Source: Diphasiastrum complanatum (lineage: Eukaryota; Streptophyta; Lycopodiopsida; Lycopodiales; Lycopodiaceae). Taken from it: a stretch of 64,000 bases of DNA. The position numbers and the translations under genes were made by a program. Positions 23,130 through 35,051 of this stretch are shown here, piece by piece. Each line of letters opens with the position of its first letter. The first letter of the stretch is position 1. The notes below the pieces were generated by a model. That model saw nothing but the letters and a program-made list of their open reading frames with translations. It did no database searches and was not told the DNA's origin. The stretch covers positions 40,436,961 to 40,500,960 of the forward strand of contig CM055101.1 of NCBI GenBank assembly GCA_029204225.1, in the 5' to 3' direction.

Positions 23130-25471
23130 ATGTCTGCGTCTCGATACAACCTTCGCTCAACTTGCCAGGATCCTTGCCCTTCCTCTCAGGTGAGTGAGGA
23201 GACGGTGGATGGTTTTTCAGCCCATGTCAATGTGGATGCCTCTCAAATGACACAACATATTCTAGAAATCGATGATGTTGATGTTATGGGCGACGAGGTA
23301 GACCCCTTGCATGTCTCAGAAGATCCCTCGCATATCGCAGAAGACAATGAGACAAGCAACATTGAGCCCACCCGATCGCATCATGGGATAAGACATTATG
23401 GAAAAGTCATTCAGATAGACGTTCTCCAGGACGTAATTGCCTCACTCCGTGTTTGCAAAAGTACTCCACCCCCTCCAGTACCACTTTGTCGTTTGGTGGT
23501 CAACGAATCAATACGGCTAGTACAAAAGAATCTTTCGGATTTAGGATATGGATTTAGGATGAATGGCTACCTGAAAGAGTTAGGCACATTTTTGGTGTCA
23601 ATCAAGAAGGCAAATGAACCAGAATTGGAGATCAATGACTTGGATTTGCAGGAGTGGGGCCCTGTATGGCTGTCAATCAATGCTGGATTTGAAGAGGAAG
23701 TACTTAGAAGTGATGAATGGAGTCACTTATCGAATAAAAACTTCATTGTGTGGGACAGAAACCACAGAGTCCAGGCCTGGATGGAGAAAATAAGAGAGGG
23801 TTAGTGATCATTTGTCTCCCTCCTTGTGCTTTTGTCTATTACTGTCAAATGAATTTTCTAATGCTTTTGTTGGTTGTCATATGTTTCGCCTTCTTTTTTG
23901 CATTGCTGGTGCAGTTTTTTCGAACGTCAAGGATAAGCATGTTCGAGTGGATTGTTCATTTTTGGATGTTTCCAAGGGACAAGAAGGAGAGCTTTTATTG
24001 GCCCTCCACAATATCAATAGGTAAATCATTGTGCTAAATAGTGTGGATTAGTATTTTAACGAGGTTTGTAAATCTAACTTGTGGTGTTTGTAGATTGACC
24101 AGGGTCTTTGTGCCGCACACATTGTCACATGACATATATATGATGCAAAAATTTGGACAAGCTGACAAACAGACCCTGCTAAAGCACCTGCCGGCCGAAG
24201 ACAGGAATTGGATGGAAGTTGAGATAAAGAAAGAGAGAAAAGGATCCCACAAACCCACAATGTGCCAATGGCTGTCCTTGCACAGCTCGTATTCAAGGTA
24301 TGTTTTGTAATGGTTTAAGATCAATATATTTGAGGTGGGATAATGATTCATCGGAACTAACATCGTTGTCTTTGCATAGGTTGAATTTGATAGATTGGTA
24401 CATGAGCATGACTCGGTGATTGATGGGCAGCATTTGACAGAAGAAGAACGTAAGGAACGCCATGACATCGTTGTACAGCTTTGTGACAATCTCCTTCAAT
24501 ATTCCAGTGGAAAAATTTGTAATTGGTAAACACTAACAGTTTTTGCTTGTAGGCTATCGAAAAATCTATAAATAACAAGGCATATAAGTTGGTTATCATT
24601 GCCAACCCTGCGAATGGAACCAGATTTTTTCATATTTTGTATAACTTGGATTGGAGTGCGAAGGGAATAGTGGTGACTGAAGACAAACTCCAGACTATCG
24701 CAGCATATTGTGTTAGCGCAACGAAGTAAGTTTGTAACTCGTAACCATTCATGCTCTAAACATGAAATCATAGCATCTGTTACACACCAAGTGTGATAAT
24801 AGCATCTTTCAAATTACACAAATTGACATATTTTCACAGGAAGAAAGAAGTCATTGCATTGCTTGGAGGAGACAAGCAACAAAGAGAAGCTATGGGTATG
24901 AGCTCCGATAGCAAAAGCTTCAGACGGTACATGGCGAAGGAAACTTTTTGGTGGCAAATGATTGAAATGGCCAAGGGCATTGTCACGCAACTGGCCATGG
25001 CAGATGATGGCTCTTCACTTCCAGACAAACACAAGATCTTCTTCAGGAGACAACGCCAATTACACTTTCAACTTGCCTTTCCTAATTTGCAGAAAGAAAT
25101 GAAGAATGCAGCTGGTGAGGACAAGCAACCAGAGCTAGTTTTGTGTGCTCGAAGGCTTGTCTACAAGTATGGTACTACATAAATAGTTGTCTACTTTTAT
25201 TTGTCTAAATAGTTGTCATGGTACTACCATGACTTTCACATTCTGAAGCTTTATACCCCGTCTAAAATAATCAAATTGTTGCAGATGGTTGAGTTCACTG
25301 CTCAAAGAGAAGACCATAACAAATTATCCAATTGAGGTAACTGACTGGCTAGTGATCGATGGACCCCAGAGCATGTTTCCACTCGAGTGGAACAACATGG
25401 ATATCACTTCTTGGGAGCGTAAGTGGTGTCCTTGGTTTGGATTACCCAGCAGGCCAAGTTCCCCCTTTTGA
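23130..25471 (+). CDS. Seven-exon gene with ParB/sulfiredoxin-like DGNHR-type motif
   Basis: Exons inferred from frame and GT-AG borders: 23130-23799, 23915-24020, 24094-24297, 24380-24535, 24553-24725, 24840-25166 and 25285-25471 (stop). The Met at 23130 opens MSASRYNLRS. An acidic N-terminal region is followed by LQEWGPVWLSINAGFEEEVL and FIVWDRNHRVQAWMEKI. The latter resembles the DGNHR.xA signature of ParB/Srx-like folds, with Arg for Gly. Later exons contain ANPANGTRFFHILYNLDW, GGDKQQREAMG and FFRRQRQLHFQL, which I do not recognise. Junctions 1-2, 2-3, 5-6 and 6-7 keep the frame; 3-4 and 4-5 do not as drawn. I therefore may have borders wrong, or the gene may have lost function there. It is the best-preserved non-retroelement gene of the window. 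Confidence 0.55.
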
Positions 25472-25759
25472 GAAGATGAATAAAAGTCCTTTCTAATACA
25501 GAGGAAGGCAAAACTATAGGACAGGAGATTGTTGTCTTGACAGCTCCTGATACTAATATAGAAAATAAAGATAAATTTACTGAATAGGATTCCAATTGTA
25601 AACATGTATATATTACCATCCGGAAAAGGAGACACAATCTTACATGTAAACAACCCATTTATGAGATTTTTATTGATATCAATATAGATTCTTACAATCA
25701 AGTTGTGTCCATAGTACAATACTGGATTGCAATTTTTCTAGATTGATAAAAATCAAGAT

Positions 25760-27055
25760 TCTTGCTTTCATCTTGAGCAACGATGATGGACATGTATTTT
25801 CTAATAGTGAATCTCAGTTTTCTTCCATCAATTGGATAGTTTTGCCAATATCTCTGCATTTGATCTCGAGCTCATGTCTTTTATGTACCTGCATAAATCT
25901 AATACAAAGTATGTTACATTTAGTATAAAGATTATACGAGCAATTTTTGAAAGAAATTGTACATAAAGATTAGAGTGTTTACAGTTACTTACGAGTTTAC
26001 AATTTAAAATGAATCTAAAATTTGAAAGTATATCATCTTGTAGGAGCAACAGTTCCTGCCTGATGTAATTTAGGCTCCAATCTTCTTCCACCTCAACACA
26101 TGTCAAAAGTGCATCATTGTATATTATTTCAGTAATTTTTCACTTAGAATGTCCACTGGCTTCCAAGTCTTGATCGAGTAGCACCCATTTACTCCTGGTT
26201 TTTTTCATCTTTGATAATGAAAGCATAAACTCAACATTTGCTTTTCTATTTGATAGCTGAAGCACATGGAAGACATTTTAATTCTGCATTTTATTTCTCC
26301 ATCTAATTTTGTGTCTCGGCCTTCATCCATAAGTACAGATAATAAACTATCTGATAAATTTTTGCATACAAACATTGTTGGGGTTTTGTGTACATTAACA
26401 CTTGCAAAAAAAACCCACAAATATATCCAAAGAAATAAACCAGCTTATTCAGACTATTTTTGAACCCGTGCTTATCATTAATGAAAGTTTTATAACATTA
26501 TATAGCTTGTAACGAAATGATTTTGATACTGCAACATCTGGAGTAACCCATTCATCGCTTTTAAAACTAAATAATGGAATTGGGACTATTTGCTCAAAAT
26601 TTTCTTTTATATCAGGAATGTACATTGATTCATAAAAGAAGATTCCACAATTAGCAAGATCTTTTGCAGTCCTACCTCTATATTGGAGATGTCCAATATC
26701 AGTGTGTACTGTACACATCTAACACACTTGCAAGAGATCCACTTGGCTCCCATTCATTTATATTGGATGGATATAAATCTGCAAGAGAAAAATGATAAGG
26801 AATGACAAAAAATCAAAGTATTGTAATATATCAATACTCACAATTGTTTGTTTTGTGATCCTGACAGTTGAATCCTTGCATATTCATCTCTGAATGCATA
26901 TATACATGTTGGACTAAAATTTCGAAAGTAGATTTTCCTCCTAATAATCATCTGAAGTCCAAAATTCTGGCCTTCCAATAAGATCGAAATGATTTGTCTT
27001 TTTACTTTTTCAAAATGTTTCTTTTGATGATGGATGCATCAGAACCCAAGAGTTT
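25760..27055 (-). pseudogene. Family X, copy 2 (unknown protein)
   Basis: Minus-strand pieces in order: a segment at 26850-27010 (KARILDF, STFEILVQHVYMHSEMNMQG), 26690-26780 (LYPSNINEWEPSGSLASVL), 26449-26718 (YRGRTAKDLANCGIFFYESM, FKSDEW, MISTGSKIV), 26300-26400 (MFVCKNLSDSLLSVLMDEG) and 25830-26200 (KWVLLDQDLEASGHS, then a coiled-coil end). Intron-like gaps separate them. Copy 1 is at 12010-12700, same strand. No domain recognised; stops suggest a pseudogene. Confidence 0.55.
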
Positions 27056-27087
27056 TTGAATATTTTCTTGGCACCCATAATCCATTG

Positions 27088-27513
27088 TCATATTTTTAAT
27101 TTAAGAGAAGCATAGAGTCGATTGAGGAGCATGGCTTCCTTCATTGTGCCATTCGTTATGCTTCTTCTCATACTTTGTAAGATTTGATTTCTTAGCATAA
27201 GCACTCTTGAAGTGTTGTTGGATTCATATATAGCTTTTATAGGATCCCAAGCTTCCTTGACCGATGTGCAAGAGGCTACCTCCTTCAAGAGGTCATCACT
27301 AACATTCATTTTGATGCAATGAAGTGCTAGTCTTGCCTTCTTATTGTAGCTAACCAACTCTTGTCCTCCAAGAGGCTCATCCTCTTCATCTAGGACAATA
27401 TCAAAGAGATCTTGGAGCACTAAGAGTGACTCCATTCTCACTTTCCAAATTGAGTAGTTTGTAGAATTTCACCTCTCACTAGATCCAAGAAGGAATCCAC
27501 CAATGGTTCCCAT
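27088..27513 (-). pseudogene. Copia gag N-terminal part (element K)
   Basis: Starts MGTIGGFLLGSSER at 27513, an in-frame TGA follows at about 27471, and then STNYSIWKVRMESLLVLQDL and NVSDDLLKEVASCTSVKEAW. The order matches the first half of the gag of F (60915). The frame is lost near 27090 where unrelated sequence begins. Leader, primer site and LTR lie upstream at 27514-28912. Confidence 0.8.
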
Positions 27514-28231
27514 CTTCCTAATGACTTGTACTAGATTGTACTTCTTGGCTCTCCCTAAATTCTTTTCCCAAATTTTTCTCACTAGCAACTCACTTGATGT
27601 TCACACTAGCAAGATCCCCTTGATCTTGATTCAAAAGAACACTTAGGAAGAATTATACAAAACAATGGTCAAGAAAATTGGTTTTGATTTGAACCTAGAA
27701 ACTCACAAAGGTCTCTCTCTACTTGATTGTCTCAAATTTTCTTCTAGCCCTCTCAATGGAATTCTAGCCAACTATCAAATCAACTCAATTTTGACTATTT
27801 TTGGACAAAAAATGGCTAAAACATTGTCTTTCTCCTTGAGGGTTTTAGAGTTTTTCAATACCTGTTAATCACCTTAAGAGGGCTTGATACCAGACTTAAT
27901 TAATTAGATTCAATGACACAAAGTCAAGTCCAATCAATGGCATGCAAACGTTGATGTTTTCTCCTGGATTTAGCATAAAAAAACTCATCAAGATCAACTG
28001 CTATGAATTTTTATGGATCTAAGCAAAAATGAACATAATTTTTGAGTGCAGGCCTCTCCACGCATGTGAACAGTACGGAATCAGCCCTTGATCACTTTTG
28101 ATCCACAAATTTCCATCCAAACATCTGATTTCTAGTTGTCCCTCCAATACTAGCTTTTTAGATCAAAAACTTGCTAATTTGGGATTGTACACAAGATTAA
28201 TGATTGACTCTCGTACCTTGATCTCATACCA
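27514..28231 (-). other. Leader and primer-binding site of element K
   Basis: Non-coding 5' leader on the minus strand. The primer site at 28220-28231 reads TGGTATGAGATC, a diverged form of TGGTATCAGAGC. The leader resembles the F leader (61470-61660) around TTTTGATCCA stretches. Confidence 0.6.
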
Positions 28232-28912
28232 TGTCAAAGTATAGTACTATGGACCTTAAATGAGTGCAGTAATGGCTCACAAGAGTGATTGATTGATTGA
28301 TCATAAAATGAATGCAAACTAGACACAAGATTTTGAGATCTAGATTGATACATGCAAACAATTTAGCATGTTGATATCAATCAAGAGCAATCTAAAATCA
28401 TTAATCAAAAGCAAAGTACAGCCCACACACGTGTGAAACAGTACTCAGTATGGCCTGTAGACTGATAATGAAGTGCAAATCACTTTGATACCAAGTACAT
28501 AGTGTAGAACTCGAGTTATGCCAATGAGCTCTCAAAAATAATCTACATGTTCACTATGGAGGATTGGATACATAGAAAAGCCTCTTCCTCTCTAAAGTTA
28601 GGTGAATTTCCAGTAATAGGGAAGTTGATTTGGCTTTCTTGCCCTAATTTTCCATTCTAGCCTCATTCCTAGAGTCTTGCCATATTGGTGGCTAGTTGGT
28701 CAACCTACTCCATAAATCTAGGAATTAAGTAGTAGGAATCACTACCAAATAAACTTGACCCACTTTTTAGACATGATCTAACCTACTCTAGTAACCACGT
28801 GGCTCCATGGCCTCACACATGTGGGACCCACCTATGTACAATCTACATGATTTTGATCAAGCTAGATTTGTGAGATGAATGTGATTGGTAGTATACCTCT
28901 TCGCACACTTCC
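28232..28912 (-). repeat. 5' LTR of element K (outer end approximate)
   Basis: Inner end TGTCAAAGT at 28232 touches the primer site. The outer end is placed at CTTCGCACA (28904-28912) by analogy with F, B and H, whose LTRs end CTCACA or TTCACA after an AAGCTAGATTT-type stretch. It contains CACACGTGTG at 28425-28434. No partner LTR is present. Confidence 0.5.
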
Positions 28913-31805
28913 AATAACAAGACTCCACTTTTTTGTCTTTATGAAGTCTGTAACAATTTTTCTCGAACATTTCAAACTACAACGTGAAAACAATTCCATG
29001 GTGGAAAAGTCGATCGATGAAATTTAAGCTCACAAAAAAGTGAAAAAGTGATAGACGATACTAAAAGAGCCCACATAAGTCAATAATTAGAATATTCACA
29101 TGACTTTTATGGCCCATGAAAGTTTTTTTAAGTACCATTATCTAATTCAACCAATCACTTTATAATACAATATGATGTTCAACGTCTTTTTACAACACAT
29201 CTTACAATTGTTTTGGGTTTTGCTCTACCTTTACATTGAGGAATGGTCTTTTTGGTGACCTTGATTGGTAGTACGAATCATGAAGTTACAACGAGCCTTT
29301 CCACCAATAAATGTCACTAGACCACAACTCCATAATTTTGATAAAAACATAGGGCAAAGATGCAAAAATGCTATTATGTGGAATTCAGTATACTTTTCTC
29401 TTATATGGAATTCAGTATACTTCTCTCTTATAGGACAAAGATGCAAAAATGCTATTATGTGGAATTCAATATACTTTTCTCTTATATGGCCTCATTTAAC
29501 TTTATATTTGTCTGTATGTCTCTCATTTGCGCAATAGAACCTATGACATCAAGGAGAGGTCCTCATTTGTGTGGCAAAAATTATGACATCAAGGAGACAA
29601 AATGAAGTCCCCAACTCACCATATTTATAGGAACAATGTATTGCATTTTTGCATAACATCAATATGCATATCCGTCTCTCTTCTGAATTTATGGTTCATT
29701 TACTAGTGGAAATATTTACGATTCAATATCGTCCAATCTAATACTTTTTGTTTGTTTCTTGGCAATATCTTCATTCTTAAGTTGTGTGGCTTTCAATGAC
29801 TACATATAAGAACTCTTCTACAACAGTCCAAAGTCTAGCCAAGAGTAAGTAGAGTGAAAACCAAAATATTACATGGCGTAGTAAAGGTATAATGCCATGC
29901 AAAATGTGAGTGTAGATTAATATGTTGATTATCCTTGCTTCTTCAGAAATTCAATCAGGTACACTTTTTTTAGCTGTGTACTACCACATCAACAATCATT
30001 GAAGCACATAAACTTGTCCTAGGTGGTCATAACGTCATGACTCAATAACAACTACATTCTTTCACTAAAAATTGAATGCATTTGAGCTATTACGACTAAA
30101 TTCTCTAGACTCTATAGTGTCCGTCAACAATTTTGACACGTTTTTAACATAGAAGAAAAGCAAAACAATCTTTTGAAAACATTCCAATGTTTTACTATGT
30201 GTTTGAACAAATTAAGACTATCTTTAACATACATGTTATAACATCAAGATAAACTCAATCTACAATTGAACATGGATCAATAATCTAGTCCTCATCCAAT
30301 AATTTCACATCTGGATGTGGAATTCCAAATCATGCTTGATTTATAAGAGAAAATAAGCAAACTTTCTTGTATATCGTCATAAGACAGTGACCTAGGGAGT
30401 GCAAAGACTATTCGAAGATATTCCTTTACCCAAGACCTTGGTAGAGACAACACCTTCACATTTTGCTTTTTGTTTACTTCATGAATAACTGCATTTTTGT
30501 CACCTATTTATCTAACTTTTGTCTTATTATTCAATACATAACTTGGCATATTCTTTAAACTTGCAACTGTCATGCAATCCTGGTTGGCAATATAGTTCAA
30601 ACTTACTATTGTTGCACGGACTATCGAAACAAATACTTAAAATCACATGGCATCTAGATGCACATGTGTAGACGTCATTTCCATGAATATTTGCAAATGC
30701 CATTCACTTGAGACGACATTGAACTGAAGAACTTGAATATTCACCATGTAGATGAAAAGTAGACTACAACCATAACATGTCAATATACAAAAGCTATTAA
30801 ATGAAACAAAAAAGATTCACCAATGCATTCTATAGCACAGTCCAATTATGTGCATTATGTTGTCAGAGGTAGGGAATTGAGAAGAAGCATTGCAAAAATA
30901 AGTAAATTCTTCCACAATGGAATGCTACTTTGTTTCGACCTCCTAGACAAGCTCCAAGGGTTCATACACAAAGACCAAAACAACTTGATTTCATTAGCAT
31001 AAACATGGATAATGTAATAGAGTATCATCCTTATAAAAAAGACAATAGATTGGGCTACCTATCACTTCATCATGACAAGCCATCATAAGCAATGTCACTT
31101 CGAGGTTTGAAGACAAATTTGGAAAGCAATATTAGTGGAAGTTTGACCTTCCAACACCTATGTCTAAAAGAAATAGCCAAGAATTTTGCTTGTCTTAATG
31201 GAGTGCTTGCTTTAATACACTTAAAGATCCAAACCCAAATATTTGTTAGTGACACTTAGTGTATAATTAATGGCTCCATGCTCCATAATATACTTTTCAA
31301 AAACTAAGCACATGCTTATATGTTTTACAATTGGTTGATACATGGAATTTGATCATTGTAATCAAGTAAACATCCAAGTTTACAAATCAATCGGTGGAAT
31401 AAGAAGCTATCATTGTGACGAGATGATGTCTTAACGAGGTTTGTTAACCAAACTAATTTGCATCATACTTACTTCATGTCAGGCTTTGTTCAAAGTGACA
31501 AATTCTCGTCAGTCTATAATAAAAGTCTTCAATTTATAGATTGCATAGTAATTAGAGAAACCTTAGACTTTGGTTTCTAGAGACTGCACAGTAATTGCTC
31601 ATTACACAAAAATCAGAACAGGTCGGCTTGTAAAAGAAACCATGAAATAAATTAAAATTATCGAAAACCAGTATCAATGACTGGTAAAGTTTCTTAAATG
31701 TAAGTGAAAAGAAATTACTAGATGCACCTTCCAATCAACTATATGCAAAGAAAGGAGTGATGAATCTTGCTATAAGTATATAGGCAATAATAGTTACTAC
31801 ATGGA
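28913..31805. other. About 2.9 kb without a recognisable gene
   Basis: AT-rich, stops in all frames. An 81-bp tandem duplication at 29355-29510 (starts CAAAGATGCAAAAATGC) is the only structure I see. Confidence 0.5.
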
Positions 31806-34320
31806 TGTTGGCATATGGAGATGACAAGAGGGTGATCTACACGGCCAATGATGGTGAGTGTGCAATCAAAGGGATTGGCACAATTCCTATTTCTCTCTCT
31901 ACAAATAGGAACGTTCATTTGGAGGATGTCTCGCTTATTCCATCTATTACCAAGAATATACTTAGCGTAAGCCAAATGCTAAGTAAAGGTCTCAAGGTGG
32001 AGTTTGATGGAGATGCTTGTTTGATCAAAAGGAAGGATGTCTTGATTGGAAAAGGTAAAAGGCAAGGGAAGTTGTTCAAACTAGATGCTTGTGTTATTGC
32101 TAACCAAGTTGGATGTGTTGCAAGGGAGCAGATTTATATTCAAGAGGTTTGGCACAAAAGGATGGGACACCTCAACTTCAAGTCATTGGAGGTAATGGCA
32201 AGGAAGAAGGTTGTGATTGGCCTTCCAAGTTCCTTAAGTGATGTCAAGCATGTTTGTGAGTCTTGTGCTTTGTCTAAGTCACATAGACTACCTTATACTA
32301 GATCTATTTCTAGATCTACAAAGCCTTTTCAACTTGTACATTCGGATATTTATGGATCTACTACAATTAGCAATACTGGAGCTAAGATGTATGTAACATT
32401 CATTGATGATTTTAGTAGATTTTGTTGGATCTATCTAATAAAGAGCAAGGATGAAGTGTATGATGTCTTTGTCAAGTTGGCCTTTTGTGATGAGCATGGG
32501 ATCAAGAGGGAGTATACAACATCAAGGACCCCACAACAAAATGGAGTGGCTGAAAGGAAGAATAGGACTTTATGTGAAAGTGCTAAAGTTAAGTGCTAAT
32601 CTTGACAAACCATTTTGGGATCAAGCTTTGTTGTGTGCCAATTTTTTGTGCAATAGGTGGCCGAGTGCCATTTTGGATGGGAGGACACCTTTTGAGATGT
32701 TGTTCAAGAGGAGGCCGAGTGTCAACTTTCTAAGAACCTTTGGATGCACATGCTATGTCAACATTACTCTTGATGATAGGACCAAGGAGGATCCATCTTC
32801 AAGAAGAGGTATTTTTGTTGGATATAGTGAGGTGAGTAAAGCCTACAAGGTTTACACTCCTTCTACTAACAAAGCGATTATTGGTAGAGATGTCATTTTT
32901 TATGAAGGGAACATTTCAAAAGTGTCTTCAAGCATGATTGATGGTAGTGTGGATGGATCTAACATTCTTGATGTTGATGAGAAGGATCCTACTTTTGATG
33001 GTGATGATGATGGACCTTCATCAAGTCAAAAGCCAAGGAGAGCATCAAGAGAAAGACAAGTACCTTCAAGGCTCACATATGATCAAAAGGGTAAGCAAGT
33101 AGTTTCTGGAAATTATGTTGCCTTCCTAATCTCTTTGGATAAGCCTACAAGTGTAGATCAAGCAAGGAAAGAAGAGGAGTGGATCCAAGCAATGGATCTT
33201 GAGTATCAAGTTGTTATGAAGAGTGGAACATCTTTTGGAGGATCTTCTTGTGTACATGGAGCTATGCAAGTGGATGGATGTTATATTGTCGTAAAGTCAA
33301 GTAATGGATCTGGAAAAAAAAGTTTGTTCAATGACTTTGATGGTCAAGTTGAAGATCAAGAGGTTGATCTCAAAGTGCTTCAACTAGTCAAAAGGGAAGT
33401 TGGCAATTTGGAGCTAGTCAAGAGCATCAAAGGAGAGGTAATTGGCAAAGCTATTATGGATCTATTTTTGCAGCTTATTGAAGACTCAAGTAAGGTCAAA
33501 GGAGCAGCAAGGAAGTGTTGTTCAAGTCTACTTTACTTTTTCTATCTCATGTTTGAGCATTTTCATGTGGATGTGTGCAAATTGTCAAGATATGGTAAAA
33601 CTAGCTACATTGGTGAGCATTGTTTTGATGTTGGATTTGTACTAGAATTCTTGGCTGATTTTGCTGATGGAAGTGAAGCTATTGGAGGTACATTATGTCA
33701 CTCATTTATGGTCAAGTCATCAAGGCTTGATGGCATCTTATGGCAAGATGAAGATGGAGGCTCATTCATGGAGTATCATGGTGGATAGAGGGCAACAAAG
33801 GACAAAGGAGGAGGAGACATGCAAGCAAAAGTTGATCACTCACATTTATTGTTTGTTTGTTGTATTTTTCCAGAGAGTTCAGAGTTGGAAGCATGGTGGA
33901 ATCATTTCATTTACATTCTAATTGATTCTTCATGTTCTAGTCACATTTTTACATGTAAAATTGATGTAAGAAATAGTAAAGCATCCCAAGTGGACACTAT
34001 TCTCTATATCAATTATAATTGTTTCTATTTTGAGAATTACATGATCATTGAAAGGAGATATATTCCTAGGAAGAAGATCATTCTTATGATGGATCAAAGT
34101 TCTATTGTCAAAACCTATGCTAGGAGCAAGCATATTGAGATACAATATCATTTTGTGAGGGAGCAAGTCATTGCAATGAAGGTGGAGCTTCAACATGTGT
34201 CTTCAAGGGAATGTGTAGCTGATATCTTCACCAAAGCATTGGGAAAAGACTTGTTCATGAAGCATAGAACTTCACTTGGAGTGTTATCAAAGTCTATGCT
34301 AAAACTAGGTGAAGAGGGAG
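31806..34320 (+). pseudogene. RT-less copia element C
   Basis: Starts truncated in the protease C-terminal part (LAYGDDKRVIYTANDGECA). It continues with pre-integrase zinc residues (WHKRMGH, CESC) and the first integrase Asp (HSDIYG, about 32345). The second Asp region (SDNGGEY) is deleted at about 32476, relative to C', between short AAGTT repeats. The Glu (GVAERKNRT) remains, followed by an 8-base loss at about 32588 that shifts the frame. From 32585 the new frame runs through the integrase C-terminal part (RRPSVNFLRTFGC, GIFVGYSEVSKAYKV) and the usual start of the RT region (EEEWIQAMDLEYQVVMKSGT). It then passes straight into the novel domain. After one TAG (33786-33788) it reaches the RNase H tail (ARSKHIEIQYHFVREQ, VADIFTKALGKDLF). 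Confidence 0.88.
33215..34105 (+). pseudogene. Novel domain replacing RT in element C
   Basis: About 295 codons in the same frame as the integrase part upstream and the RNase H tail downstream, with one TAG at 33786-33788 where C' has a Tyr codon. Landmarks are QVDGCYIVVKSSNGSGKK, NLELVKSIKGEVIGKAIMDL, KGAARKCCSSLLYFFYLM, HVDVCKLSRYGKTSYIGEH, FDVGFVLEFLADFADGSEA and ELEAWWNHFIYILIDSSC. No YVDD, QMDVK or LVAKG RT signature is visible. A strongly diverged RT cannot be excluded: HVDVCK and ADFAD fall at plausible places. Function unknown; the shared frame and similarity to C' argue that it was translated as part of the polyprotein. Confidence 0.65.
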
Positions 34321-34335
34321 TGTGAAAGAATCAAC
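34311..34335 (+). other. Polypurine tract and LTR stub of C
   Basis: GAAGAGGGAG (34311-34320) followed by TGTGAAAGAATCAAC, the first bases of the 3' LTR, which is then cut off by gypsy sequence. Confidence 0.7.
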
Positions 34336-35046
34336 TAGTTTCATCACATTTTGCTATATTTCCATAATGTCTGGCTCGATCCTGGGACTGCATAATGCTA
34401 CACTGTGTGTGTTCTATCATCTGGTTTAGGTCTTCTAAAAAGTTTCTGACTGCTTCAACTTTTTCTTGTTTAAACCCTACAGCGGTAGGTGAGCATGGCT
34501 GAAAACCATACATCAGCATGAATGGATTGTATCTTGTAGTTGAATGTTTGGTACTGTTGTAAGCAAACTCTAATATCGAGAGATACTCCTCCCAATTAGT
34601 TTGCTTTTTGCTGATGTATGCATGAAGCATATCCTCCAGCACCTGATTTACTCTTTTTGTTTGACGGTTCGCCGTCTGTGGATGGTCGGTAGTACTCATA
34701 TTAAGTTTAGTATGGAGATGATGGAATACTGCCCTCCAAAAATTTCCATTAAACTTATTGTCCTGGTCGTTGACTATGCCGGAAGGTAGACCGTACAATT
34801 TAAATAGCCCATCAACAAACAACCTCGCTAACACCAGAGCTCTAACGGTTGTTTTGGTTGGAATAAAATGAGCCATTTTGGTCAGACGATCAATTGTGAT
34901 CCATATAGCGTCATTACCCTTTCGGGTTTTATGCAGGCCTACTATAAAATCCGTGGAGATACTCTCCCATTTACCAGCCGGTATATCTAAGGGCTGTAAC
35001 AACCCTCATGTCTTTAAACGCTCTACTTTATTTACGTGACAGTAGT
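34336..35046 (-). pseudogene. Ty3/gypsy integrase fragment
   Basis: Minus-strand integrase: the end of the HHCC zinc region (CHVNKVERLKT), a stop (TGA, about 35010), then LLQPLDIPAGKWESISTDFI with the first Asp and GIVNDQDNKF with the second. At the position of the catalytic Glu (usually QTERVNQ) the sequence reads QTKRVNQ, so the DDE triad is broken. The frame ends in QDRARHYGNIAKCDETS near 34335. It may belong to the same gypsy copy as the gag-protease at 41.4-44.6 kb, with copia A and B inserted between them. Confidence 0.85.
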
Positions 35047-35051
35047 CTTTT

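Noticed and set aside
27878..27890. Second primer-like site GGCTTGATACCA
   Set aside because: Comparison with the F leader places the real primer site of K at 28220-28231; no LTR starts at 27891.
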